From assembly GCA_964481755.1 (NCBI GenBank), contig CAYZVH010000039.1, forward strand, positions 1 to 20,305: a stretch of DNA of 20,305 nucleotides. The letters are read 5' to 3'. This document shows, piece after piece, positions 1 through 5,532 of the stretch (position 1 is its first letter; the number at the start of each line of letters is the position of its first letter). The stretch comes from Phocaeicola_A sp964481755. Lineage in GTDB: Bacteria; Bacteroidota; Bacteroidia; Bacteroidales; Bacteroidaceae. The position numbers and the translations under genes are program-made. The notes under the pieces are model-generated. The model was not told the origin of the DNA. It saw only the letters and a program-made list of their open reading frames with translations, and ran no database searches.

Positions 1-2
1 AG

Positions 3-158
3 ATTATGGACGAAGACCACATGCAGGACATCTACGACTACTTCAAGGAGTCCACGACCGACAAGATCGAGGACGCTATGGAGGAATTGGGCGACGACTA
101 TACCGAGGACGAAATCCGCCTCGTGCGCATCAAGTTCATCTCAGAGATGGCCAACTGA
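3..158 (+). CDS. recQ: C-terminal fragment, probably ATP-dependent DNA helicase RecQ (5' truncated by window edge)
   Basis: An open frame enters from the left edge and stops at TGA 156-158, leaving about 51 residues. The fragment is strongly acidic and ends with a helix-like stretch (EIRLVRIKFISEMAN). From memory this resembles the extreme C terminus of Bacteroidales RecQ proteins, after the HRDC domain, and recQ is a plausible neighbour of guaB in this group. No helicase motif is inside the window, so the name rests on recalled similarity of a short tail. RecQ is a 3'-5' DNA helicase acting in recombination and fork repair. It could instead be another protein with an acidic C-terminal helical tail. 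A strong hairpin terminator follows about 40 bp downstream, so this gene is transcriptionally separate from guaB. Confidence 0.5.
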   Translation: MMDEDHMQDIYDYFKESTTDKIEDAMEELGDDYTEDEIRLVRIKFISEMAN

Positions 159-196
159 CAAACTCCCTCTGTAGGGAATCATAGCAAACGAACCGG

Positions 197-238
197 AGCC
201 GTTGCCACCGCCCGCTGGGGTAGGAGCAACGGCTTTTT
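197..238 (+). terminator. Rho-independent terminator after the recQ-like gene
   Basis: AGCCGTTGC (197-205) pairs perfectly with GCAACGGCT (226-234) around a 20-base loop. The plus strand then continues in T's (234-238). It lies 39 bp after the stop codon of the first gene and upstream of the guaB promoter. Confidence 0.8.
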
Positions 239-250
239 CGTGTCCCCGCT

Positions 251-269
251 TCGTTAATCCTCGTTAATC
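251..269 (+). repeat. Tandem 9-mer TCGTTAATC with 10-bp period
   Basis: TCGTTAATC occurs at 251-259 and again at 261-269, separated by one base. It sits between the terminator and the guaB promoter. Its role is unknown. The spacing of one helical turn would suit a protein-binding site, but chance decay of an older repeat is equally possible. Confidence 0.5.
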
Positions 270-288
270 TGTGTTTCACGGATGAAAT

Positions 289-299
289 CCTAGGGTCTC
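289..299 (+). repeat. CCTAGGGTCTC motif, copy 1
   Basis: This 11-mer lies 28 bp upstream of the guaB -7 box. Two further exact copies occur at 5254-5264 and 5276-5286, both intergenic. The first six bases, CCTAGG, are a palindrome. Function is unknown. Confidence 0.6.
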
Positions 300-303
300 T
301 ATC

Positions 304-334
304 TGTGGTTATTTAATAAAAAACCGTATATTTG
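304..334 (+). promoter_or_regulatory. guaB promoter (Bacteroidetes type)
   Basis: TATATTTG at 327-334 is an exact match to the Bacteroidetes -7 consensus TAnnTTTG. A weak -33 element, TGTG at 304-307, lies 19 bp upstream. Transcription would begin a few bases after 334. This excludes the upstream in-frame ATG at 332 as the guaB start and supports the ATG at 368. Confidence 0.7.
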
Positions 335-367
335 CACGCAATAATTTCAAAAGCAAAAATAAGTCTT

Positions 368-1843
368 ATGTCATTTATTGCAGATAAAGTTGTTATGGAC
401 GGATTGACGTATGATGACGTTCTTCTGATTCCATCTTACTCCGAAGTACTACCGCGCGAAGTCGAACTGACCACAAAGTTCTCCCGCCACATTGAGTTGA
501 AGATTCCTTTTGTGACAGCTGCCATGGACACTGTCACCGAGGCTAAGATGGCCATCGCCATTGCCCGCGAGGGAGGAATCGGCGTGATACACAAAAATAT
601 GTCCATCGAGGAACAGGCACACCAGGTGGCTATCGTGAAACGTGCCGAGAACGGAATGATCTACGACCCCATCACCATCAAGTGCGGCTCCACCGTACGC
701 GATGCGCTGGCCATCATGTCCGAATACCACATCGGCGGTATCCCCGTCGTGGACGACCAGAACTACCTGGTGGGTATCGTCACCAACCGTGACCTCCGTT
801 TCGAGGGCGACCTGGACAAAGGCATCGAGAGCGTGATGACAAAGGAGCACATCGTCACCACCAGCCAACAGACCGACATGGAGGCTGCCGCACACATCCT
901 GCAGGAGAACAAGATTGAGAAACTCCCCGTGGTGGACAAGGACGGCAAACTCGTGGGCTTGATCACCTATAAAGACATCACCAAGGCGAAGGACAAACCC
1001 ATGGCTTGTAAGGACGAGAAAGGTCGTCTGCGCGTAGCTGCCGGTGTGGGCGTCACCAACGACACGCTGGAGCGTATGCGTGCCCTCATCAATGCCGGAG
1101 CCGATGCCATCGTCATCGACACAGCTCATGGTCATTCCGCCTCCGTCATCCAGAAGCTGAGAGAGGCAAAACGTGAATTCCCCAATATCGACATCGTGGT
1201 AGGTAATGTAGCTACAGGCGAAGCTGCCTTGGCACTGGTGGAGGCAGGAGCCGACGCCATCAAGGTTGGCATCGGCCCAGGTTCCATCTGCACCACCCGC
1301 ATCATCGCCGGCGTGGGCGTGCCCCAGCTGACAGCCGTTTACGACGTGGCCAAGGCCCTGAAGGGAACCGGCGTTCCTTTGATTGCCGACGGTGGTCTGC
1401 GCTATTCGGGCGATGTGGTGAAGGCATTGGCAGCCGGAGGCTACAGCGTGATGATTGGTTCGCTGGTAGCCGGCACCGAGGAGTCGCCGGGCGACACCAT
1501 CATCTTCAACGGCCGTAAGTTCAAGTCGTACCGTGGCATGGGCTCACTGGAGGCCATGGAGAATGGTTCCAAGGACCGCTACTTCCAGAGCGGAACCACC
1601 GACGTGAAGAAGCTGGTGCCCGAAGGTATCGCAGCCCGCGTGCCTTACAAGGGAACCCTCTACGAGGTAATCTACCAGTTGGTAGGCGGCTTGCGCTCGG
1701 GTATGGGATACTGCGGTGCACGCAACATCGAGAAACTCCACGACGCTAAGTTCACCCGCATCACCAACGCCGGTGTGTTGGAGAGCCACCCGCACGATGT
1801 GTCCATCACCAGCGAGGCTCCTAACTACAGTCGTCCTGAGTAA
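368..1843 (+). CDS. guaB: Inosine-5'-monophosphate dehydrogenase
   Basis: Cytoplasmic NAD-dependent oxidation of IMP to XMP, the committed step of GMP synthesis. The chosen start gives 491 residues (MSFIADKVVMDGLTYDDVLL), the usual family length. An in-frame ATG at 332 overlaps the -7 box and is rejected. The TIM barrel is interrupted by two CBS domains at about residues 97-150 and 155-210. These are the usual site of purine-nucleotide regulation in this family. The catalytic loop GPGSICTTR carries the nucleophile Cys308. Further hallmarks are GTEESPGD, the YRGMGSLEAM segment and the mobile flap with GLRSGMGYCGA. The frame is intact. It has its own promoter upstream, and trpS follows from a separate promoter. 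The name is secure. Confidence 0.98.
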   Translation: MSFIADKVVMDGLTYDDVLLIPSYSEVLPREVELTTKFSRHIELKIPFVTAAMDTVTEAKMAIAIAREGGIGVIHKNMSIEEQAHQVAIVKRAENGMIYDPITIKCGSTVRDALAIMSEYHIGGIPVVDDQNYLVGIVTNRDLRFEGDLDKGIESVMTKEHIVTTSQQTDMEAAAHILQENKIEKLPVVDKDGKLVGLITYKDITKAKDKPMACKDEKGRLRVAAGVGVTNDTLERMRALINAGADAIVIDTAHGHSASVIQKLREAKREFPNIDIVVGNVATGEAALALVEAGADAIKVGIGPGSICTTRIIAGVGVPQLTAVYDVAKALKGTGVPLIADGGLRYSGDVVKALAAGGYSVMIGSLVAGTEESPGDTIIFNGRKFKSYRGMGSLEAMENGSKDRYFQSGTTDVKKLVPEGIAARVPYKGTLYEVIYQLVGGLRSGMGYCGARNIEKLHDAKFTRITNAGVLESHPHDVSITSEAPNYSRPE

Positions 1844-1897
1844 AAGACTAAGAGAATAGGATTCCCTCCACCCGTTGTGGAGAGACCAACGAAAAAG

Positions 1898-1928
1898 AGC
1901 GGCCGCTATTTTGGAATAGACGGCCGCT
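1898..1928. promoter_or_regulatory. GC-rich hairpin/palindrome between guaB and trpS
   Basis: AGCGGCCGCTATT (1898-1910) pairs with AATAGACGGCCGCT (1915-1928) apart from one bulged A, around a four-base loop. It could end guaB transcription, although no T tract follows. It also spans the -33 box and most of the spacer of the trpS promoter, so an operator or a promoter-modulating structure is possible. Confidence 0.55.
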
Positions 1929-1941
1929 TATCTTATCTTTG
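1910..1941 (+). promoter_or_regulatory. trpS promoter (Bacteroidetes type)
   Basis: TTTG at 1910-1913 and TATCTTTG at 1934-1941 are separated by 20 bp. This fits the Bacteroidetes consensus TTTG-N19-21-TAnnTTTG. The leader before the trpS ATG at 1967 is then only about 20 nt, so there is no room for a T-box or a leader-peptide attenuator. Confidence 0.75.
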
Positions 1942-1966
1942 CACGCTGAATAAAAAGAACATAGTT

Positions 1967-3052
1967 ATGGGAAAAATCATATTGACGGGCGATCGGCCCA
2001 CTGGAAAACTCCACCTTGGACACTACGTGGGCTCACTGCGTCGTCGGGTGGAATTGCAAAACTCGGGCGACTACGAGAAAGTGTTTATCTTCATTGCCGA
2101 CGCGCAAGCGCTCACCGACAATGCCGACAACCCCGAGAAGATTCGTCAGAACATCATCGAAGTGGCTCTCGACTACCTCTCTTGCGGCATCGACCCCACC
2201 AAGTCCATCGTCTTCATCCAGTCGCAGATACCGGAGCTGTGCGAACTCTCGTTCTACTACATGAACCTGGTCACCGTCTCCCGTCTGCAACGTAACCCTA
2301 CGGTGAAGACCGAGATCCAGATGCGTAACTTCGAGAACACCATCCCCGTGGGATTCTTCTGTTACCCCATCAGCCAGGCTGCCGACATCACCGCCTTTAA
2401 GGCCACTACCGTGCCTGCCGGCGAGGACCAGGAGCCGATGATAGAGCAGGCTCGCGAGATTGTCCGTCGTTTCAACGGCACCTATGGCGAGGTGCTCGTG
2501 GAGCCGCAGATTCTGTTGCCCAACAACGCCGCCTGTCTGCGTCTGCCGGGAACGGACGGTAAGGCCAAGATGAGCAAGTCGCTCGGCAACTGCATCTACC
2601 TGTCCGACACCGCCGAGGATGTGAAGAAGAAGGTGATGGGCATGTACACCGACCCCACCCATATCAAGGTGACCGACCCCGGCAAACTGGAGGGAAACAC
2701 CGTGTTCACTTACCTCGACGCCTTCTGCAAACCTGAGCATTTCGGTAAATACCTGACTGACTATGCCAACCTGCAGGAACTGAAAGACCACTACACTCGT
2801 GGCGGTCTGGGCGACGTGAAGGTTAAACGCTTCCTCAACGCCATACTGGAGGAGGAGCTCGAGCCCATCCGCTTGCGCCGCAAGGAGTTCGAGAAGGACA
2901 TCCCCGCTGTGTTCCAGATGCTGAAGCAGGGTAGCGAGACCGCTCGTGCCGTGGCCGCACAGACGCTGGCGGATGTACGCAAAGCTATGCGCATCGACTA
3001 TTTCGAGGATGCCGACCTGATAGCTCAGCAAGCCGCCAAGTACAACGGTTAG
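1967..3052 (+). CDS. trpS: Tryptophanyl-tRNA synthetase
   Basis: Class I aminoacyl-tRNA synthetase that charges tRNA-Trp with tryptophan. From ATG 1967 the product is 361 residues. The upstream extension of the open frame overlaps the hairpin and promoter and is rejected. The HIGH-type signature is HLGH at residues 16-19 (TGKLHLGHYVGSL). The second signature is a canonical KMSKS at 201-205. Between them lie the expected tryptophan-binding and dimer segments, for example FFCYPISQAADI and the VPAGEDQEP loop typical of TrpRS. The C-terminal helical anticodon-binding part is complete. Gene and promoter are separate from guaB, and a strong hairpin terminator follows the stop codon. Confidence 0.97.
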   Translation: MGKIILTGDRPTGKLHLGHYVGSLRRRVELQNSGDYEKVFIFIADAQALTDNADNPEKIRQNIIEVALDYLSCGIDPTKSIVFIQSQIPELCELSFYYMNLVTVSRLQRNPTVKTEIQMRNFENTIPVGFFCYPISQAADITAFKATTVPAGEDQEPMIEQAREIVRRFNGTYGEVLVEPQILLPNNAACLRLPGTDGKAKMSKSLGNCIYLSDTAEDVKKKVMGMYTDPTHIKVTDPGKLEGNTVFTYLDAFCKPEHFGKYLTDYANLQELKDHYTRGGLGDVKVKRFLNAILEEELEPIRLRRKEFEKDIPAVFQMLKQGSETARAVAAQTLADVRKAMRIDYFEDADLIAQQAAKYNG

Positions 3053-3065
3053 TAAGATTATATAG

Positions 3066-3120
3066 TAAGTCCCGATAGCTGAAGAACGCTTTTTCGTCAG
3101 TTATCGGGGCTTATTGTTTT
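3066..3120 (+). terminator. Terminator hairpin between convergent trpS and birA
   Basis: A 17-bp stem pairs 3066-3082 with 3097-3113, with two G-U pairs and a 14-base loop. The plus strand continues as TTGTTTT. It sits 13 bp after the trpS stop codon. birA converges from the other side, but no T tract is seen on the minus strand, so bidirectional use is uncertain. Confidence 0.8.
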
Positions 3121-3200
3121 CTCGTAAGAGCTTTGTTCATCGGACTTCTAAGAGGCGTGCCGCCCGTGTGGGTCCAAGGGAACTTCGTGGAAGTGAAACC

Positions 3201-3947
3201 CTAGAACACGTACACCACCTCCTTGAAGTTGTAGGGGCGGAGCTTGCCCTCGCGGTCCTCCAACACCAAGTGTCCGTCCGGCTCGATGTGGTGGATGCGG
3301 GCTTCGAAGGTCCCAGTCTCGTCGCGGTAAGTGTAGTAGCCGTCGATGCGCAGCAGTGCGTCGTGGTATCTGCTCTCAACCTCTTCGGTCGTTCCAGCCT
3401 TTATCTGCTGATAGTATTTATAGAATCGGGTGATGATGTGCTCCAGTAGGGTGGTGGCGTCGTGGTCGGTGCCTGTGATTTGCCACAGCGATACGGGGTT
3501 GGGTGCGTCGCTCATGAACTCGTGTTGGTTCAGGTTTAGTCCCACACCTATGATGCAGGCGTCCAGGTTGCGGCCGCTCAGCTCGTTTTCTATCAGTATG
3601 CCACCTATCTTCCGCTCCTGCCAATAGATGTCGTTGGGCCATTTGATGCGGAACCCTTCGGCTATGGTGTCCAACTCCTCCTTGATGCTCAGCGAGATGG
3701 CTTGCGAGAGGGCAAACTGTCGGTCAGCCTTCACGAAGGTAGGCCGACACAGCAGGCTGAAGAGCAGGTTCTTGCCTTGCTCCGACTCCCACGAGTTGCC
3801 GCGCTGTCCGCGTCCGCTCGTCTGGAAGTCCGTATAGGCCACTACAAACTCGCTTTGTGCATAGAGTTGCGCAAAGTTCTTCACAAAGTTATTGGTGGAA
3901 TCCGTCTGGGGAATATACACCATCTGGGCTATTTCATTGCTAATCAT
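3201..3947 (-). CDS. birA: Biotin--[acetyl-CoA-carboxylase] ligase (BirA catalytic type, no DNA-binding domain)
   Basis: Activates biotin to biotinyl-AMP and attaches it to the lysine of biotin carrier domains such as that of acetyl-CoA carboxylase. The 248-residue product has the biotin/nucleotide loop GRGQRGNSW at residues 45-53, KWPNDIY at 102-108 and the catalytic-lysine segment RKIGGILIE at 112-120. A short C-terminal beta domain follows. There is no N-terminal helix-turn-helix, so this is the monofunctional ligase form and not a repressor like E. coli BirA. It lies 101 bp downstream of yraN on the same strand. I see no convincing TAnnTTTG box in that gap, so readthrough from yraN is plausible. 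Confidence 0.93.
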   Translation of the reverse strand: MISNEIAQMVYIPQTDSTNNFVKNFAQLYAQSEFVVAYTDFQTSGRGQRGNSWESEQGKNLLFSLLCRPTFVKADRQFALSQAISLSIKEELDTIAEGFRIKWPNDIYWQERKIGGILIENELSGRNLDACIIGVGLNLNQHEFMSDAPNPVSLWQITGTDHDATTLLEHIITRFYKYYQQIKAGTTEEVESRYHDALLRIDGYYTYRDETGTFEARIHHIEPDGHLVLEDREGKLRPYNFKEVVYVF

Positions 3948-4048
3948 GCTTCAGTTTCTTTTTCGTGTCAATTCATTTAAATGCTCCATCGCGGGCGGTT
4001 AAGGTTTGCTCGTCGTTTCGGTCGTTTGACAACTCCCATTCCATGCAC

Positions 4049-4414
4049 TTACCAAACCGGAGGGAAGAAAGCCTCTGGTATATGCTCGATATGCAATGCA
4101 TCCTTACTGCCGGTGATGGTGATGACATCGAAGCGAACGGGCAGGTCTATGTCGAACATCCGCAGGTAGGCGTCGGTGGAGGTCACGATGTTGCGTATCT
4201 TGCGTGGGGTGACGGCATCTTCCGGGTTGCCGTATCGGTCAGAGGTGCGTGTCTTCACCTCCACCACCACCAGCTCGCCGGTTTTCTCCGCCACGATGTC
4301 CAGCTCCTTGTGTCCGCTCCGCCAATTACAGTGTCGGATGGTGTAACCATGCTCCTTCAGATAGTCCGCGGCAATCGTTTCACCATCCATTCCCAGTACA
4401 TTATGCTTTGCCAT
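4049..4414 (-). CDS. yraN: YraN/UPF0102 family nuclease-fold protein
   Basis: A predicted PD-(D/E)XK-fold protein of a widespread family whose biochemical role is not settled. From the ATG at 4414 it has 121 residues, the usual family size. Key residues follow the restriction-endonuclease-like pattern: the GETIAADYL helix near residue 11, KELDIV with Glu37 and Asp39, and VEVKTR with Glu52 and Lys54. A longer frame starting at 4429 overlaps the -7 box and is rejected. The N terminus MAKHNVLGMDGE matches what is usual for Bacteroidetes members. It is divergent from the small gene at 4499, and birA lies downstream on the same strand. Confidence 0.88.
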   Translation of the reverse strand: MAKHNVLGMDGETIAADYLKEHGYTIRHCNWRSGHKELDIVAEKTGELVVVEVKTRTSDRYGNPEDAVTPRKIRNIVTSTDAYLRMFDIDLPVRFDVITITGSKDALHIEHIPEAFFPPVW

Positions 4415-4426
4415 ATAAAGTTTTTG

Positions 4427-4434
4427 CAAAAATA
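4427..4434 (-). promoter_or_regulatory. yraN -7 box
   Basis: The minus strand reads TATTTTTG here, an exact TAnnTTTG match. It lies only 12 bp before the yraN ATG at 4414, so the leader would be very short. No good -33 box is visible at the expected spacing. Confidence 0.5.
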
Positions 4435-4444
4435 ATGAATATTA

Positions 4445-4477
4445 TTGGATGTAATTCCATAACTAGCAGTATTTTTG
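4445..4477 (+). promoter_or_regulatory. Promoter of the small gene-tadA pair
   Basis: TATTTTTG at 4470-4477 matches TAnnTTTG. TTGG at 4445-4448 is a weak -33 candidate 21 bp upstream. It is divergent from the yraN promoter, with the two -7 boxes about 36 bp apart, so the upstream elements overlap. Confidence 0.6.
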
Positions 4478-4498
4478 TAACCAACTAAAAATGACGAT

Positions 4499-4720
4499 GT
4501 GAAGAAACGTGACAGAGTATCCCCCGGAGGCCCGAAACGCGACCAGCGTATGGCCTGCTATGTGAGTGAGGACGAGATGCGGATTATCGAACGCCATCTC
4601 GCCAAGTATAAGATTACCAACAAGGGACGTTGGATGCGCGAGACGTTGCTCGCCTTCATCTACCGGACCATGGAGAGGGATTATCCTACATTGTTCAACG
4701 AAAGTGAGATGCGACGCTGA
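4499..4720 (+). CDS. Small basic protein, possibly ribbon-helix-helix/MobC-like, coupled to tadA
   Basis: A 73-residue protein of unknown function. The only possible start is GTG at 4499, because an in-frame stop lies at 4478-4480 and no ATG or TTG intervenes. The N terminus is basic (KKRDRVSPGGPKRDQR). It is followed by RMACYVSEDEMRIIERHL, then ITNKGRWMRETLLAFIYRTM. That is a short beta-like segment followed by two helices, similar in plan to ribbon-helix-helix proteins and plasmid MobC proteins that bind DNA. This assignment is by pattern only. Its stop codon TGA (4718-4720) shares its last base with the ATG of tadA, which implies translational coupling. A mini-frame ATGACGATGTGA (4491-4502) overlaps the GTG start. 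No plasmid or mobilisation gene is nearby, so a housekeeping role seems likelier than a mobile origin. Confidence 0.75.
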   Translation: MKKRDRVSPGGPKRDQRMACYVSEDEMRIIERHLAKYKITNKGRWMRETLLAFIYRTMERDYPTLFNESEMRR

Positions 4721-5154
4721 TGGCTGACGATCAGTTCTACATGAAGCAGGCGTTGGCCGAGGCCAGGCGCGCTGCCGACAGGGGCGAAGTGCCCGTGGGT
4801 GCGGTAGTGGTGTGCAAGGGAAACATCATTGCCCGTGCGCACAACCTCACTGAGACGCTACACGATGTGACGGCCCATGCCGAGATGCAGGCCATTACCG
4901 CCGCCGCCAATTCGTTGGGTGGCAAATACCTGACCGACTGCACACTCTACGTCACCGTGGAGCCGTGTGTGATGTGTGCCGGAGCCATCGGTTGGGCACA
5001 GCTGGGCCGAGTGGTATATGGCGCTGCCGACGACAAGCGGGGTTTCCGCCGGTTCGCTCCGGATGCGCTCCATCCCAAGACCGAGGTGGTCTCTGGTGTA
5101 ATGGCCGACGAAGCCGCCGCCCTGATGACGGAGTTCTTCCGCAAACGCAGATAA
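4720..5154 (+). CDS. tadA: tRNA-specific adenosine-34 deaminase
   Basis: Converts the wobble adenosine 34 to inosine in tRNA-Arg(ACG). The 144-residue product has the zinc-deaminase signature. HAEMQAI supplies the zinc ligand His53 and the catalytic proton shuttle Glu55. PCVMCAGAI supplies zinc ligands Cys83 and Cys86. VPVGAVVV near residues 24-31 and the C-terminal FFRKRR helix are typical of TadA and argue against a free cytidine or guanine deaminase. The ATG overlaps the stop codon of the preceding small gene by one base, so the two are almost certainly co-transcribed and translationally coupled. It converges on the GH31 gene across a repeat-rich gap. Confidence 0.93.
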   Translation: MADDQFYMKQALAEARRAADRGEVPVGAVVVCKGNIIARAHNLTETLHDVTAHAEMQAITAAANSLGGKYLTDCTLYVTVEPCVMCAGAIGWAQLGRVVYGAADDKRGFRRFAPDALHPKTEVVSGVMADEAAALMTEFFRKRR

Positions 5155-5203
5155 TCCAACACCGATAAAACGAAAATCGTCCGTACCATCCGGACATGAA
5201 CGG

Positions 5204-5236
5204 TCCGAGAGAACACGGTGTTTCCGTGCCCTCGGA
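5204..5236. terminator. Possible terminator hairpin after tadA
   Basis: Outer stem TCCGAG (5204-5209) with CTCGGA (5231-5236); inner stem CACGG (5214-5218) with CCGTG (5224-5228) and a five-base loop. It lies 49 bp after the tadA stop codon. No T tract follows on either strand, so the terminator call is tentative. Confidence 0.45.
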
Positions 5237-5253
5237 GGTCTATGAAAAATGAG

Positions 5254-5286
5254 CCTAGGGTCTCGGCATGTTAAGCCTAGGGTCTC
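5254..5286 (+). repeat. CCTAGGGTCTC motif, copies 2 and 3
   Basis: Exact 11-mers at 5254-5264 and 5276-5286 have start points 22 bp apart, about two helical turns. The base before each is G, giving GCCTAGGGTCTC twice. The third exact copy in the window is at 289-299. Two turns of separation would suit cooperative protein binding, but no function is known to me. Confidence 0.65.
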
Positions 5287-5405
5287 TAAAAACCGCGAAT
5301 ATAGGCTGTGAGATTTGCCGAGTATTCGGCTTGATGACAATCGCATTTGCGGTTGATAAAAAACCGATGTGCGCTGCTTCAAATTTGAGCAATAACTCTT
5401 CGAAA

Positions 5406-5493
5406 AACGAGTATATAGGTCAAGTGCCATTGAGTATATAGCTCATTGGCACTTGAGTAGTATACTCGTTGCCCATTGACCTATATACTCGTT
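5406..5493. repeat. Perfect 18-bp inverted repeat flanking 52 bp
   Basis: AACGAGTATATAGGTCAA (5406-5423) is exactly reverse-complemented at 5476-5493. A second hairpin is nested inside: CAAGTGCCA (5421-5429) pairs with TGGCACTTG (5447-5455), and pairing continues inward with TGAG/CTCA after one mismatch. The two structures compete for the same bases, so alternative folds or a cruciform are possible. Confidence 0.8.
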
Positions 5494-5500
5494 GGCACTT
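5409..5500. repeat. Tandem array of four 23-bp units
   Basis: Four consecutive 23-bp units start at 5409, 5432, 5455 and 5478, with a decayed fifth at 5501 beginning GAGTGGTAT. Units 1 and 2 begin GAGTATATAG, unit 3 begins GAGTAGTATA and unit 4 GACCTATATA. Unit ends alternate between GCCATT or CCCATT (units 1 and 3) and GGCACTT (units 2 and 4), so similarity is best at a 46-bp step. A degenerate copy may precede at about 5387-5408. The cores are themselves palindromic, such as TGAG...CTCA at 5431-5445. This is not a CRISPR: there are no unique spacers and no cas genes. Confidence 0.75.
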
Positions 5501-5532
5501 GAGTGGTATGGTGTATTTTACCGCGGACTAAC

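Larger units (their letters stand above)
5155..5532. other. 378-bp repeat-rich gap between convergent tadA and GH31 genes
   Basis: No coding sequence or RNA gene is recognised here. The gap holds a nested hairpin at 5204-5236, a pair of CCTAGGGTCTC motifs at 5254-5286, small hairpins at 5317-5330 (GCCGA/TCGGC) and 5338-5355 (CAATCGC/GCGGTTG, one G-U), a near-palindrome around 5378-5392, and a 23-bp tandem array at 5409-5500. Any transcription entering it comes from the two converging genes. Confidence 0.8.

Noticed and set aside
272..288. parS-like half site TGTTTCACG upstream of guaB
   Set aside because: The left half matches the usual parS sequence, but the right half reads GATGAAATC and breaks the palindrome. 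parS sites are normally near-perfect, so I do not call one.
332..367. Upstream ATG extension of guaB
   Set aside because: The ATG at 332 lies inside the -7 box, so it would not be transcribed. The start at 368 gives the family's usual N terminus.
1942..1966. T-box or leader-peptide control of trpS
   Set aside because: The leader after the promoter is about 20 nt, too short for either.
2033..3031. Long open frame on the minus strand opposite trpS
   Set aside because: Same reasoning: antisense shadow of a conserved gene, without its own promoter or domains.
4499..4720. Plasmid mobilisation (MobC) gene as a sign of an integrated element
   Set aside because: The resemblance is only in pattern, no relaxase or attachment site is nearby, and the gene is coupled to the housekeeping gene tadA.
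5406..5493. Invertible promoter switch between 18-bp inverted repeats
   Set aside because: The 52-bp interior has no TAnnTTTG box, no recombinase gene is nearby, and both flanking genes end here rather than start.
5387..5523. CRISPR array
   Set aside because: Units are contiguous without unique spacers, the period is 23 bp, the units are degenerate, and there are no cas genes.
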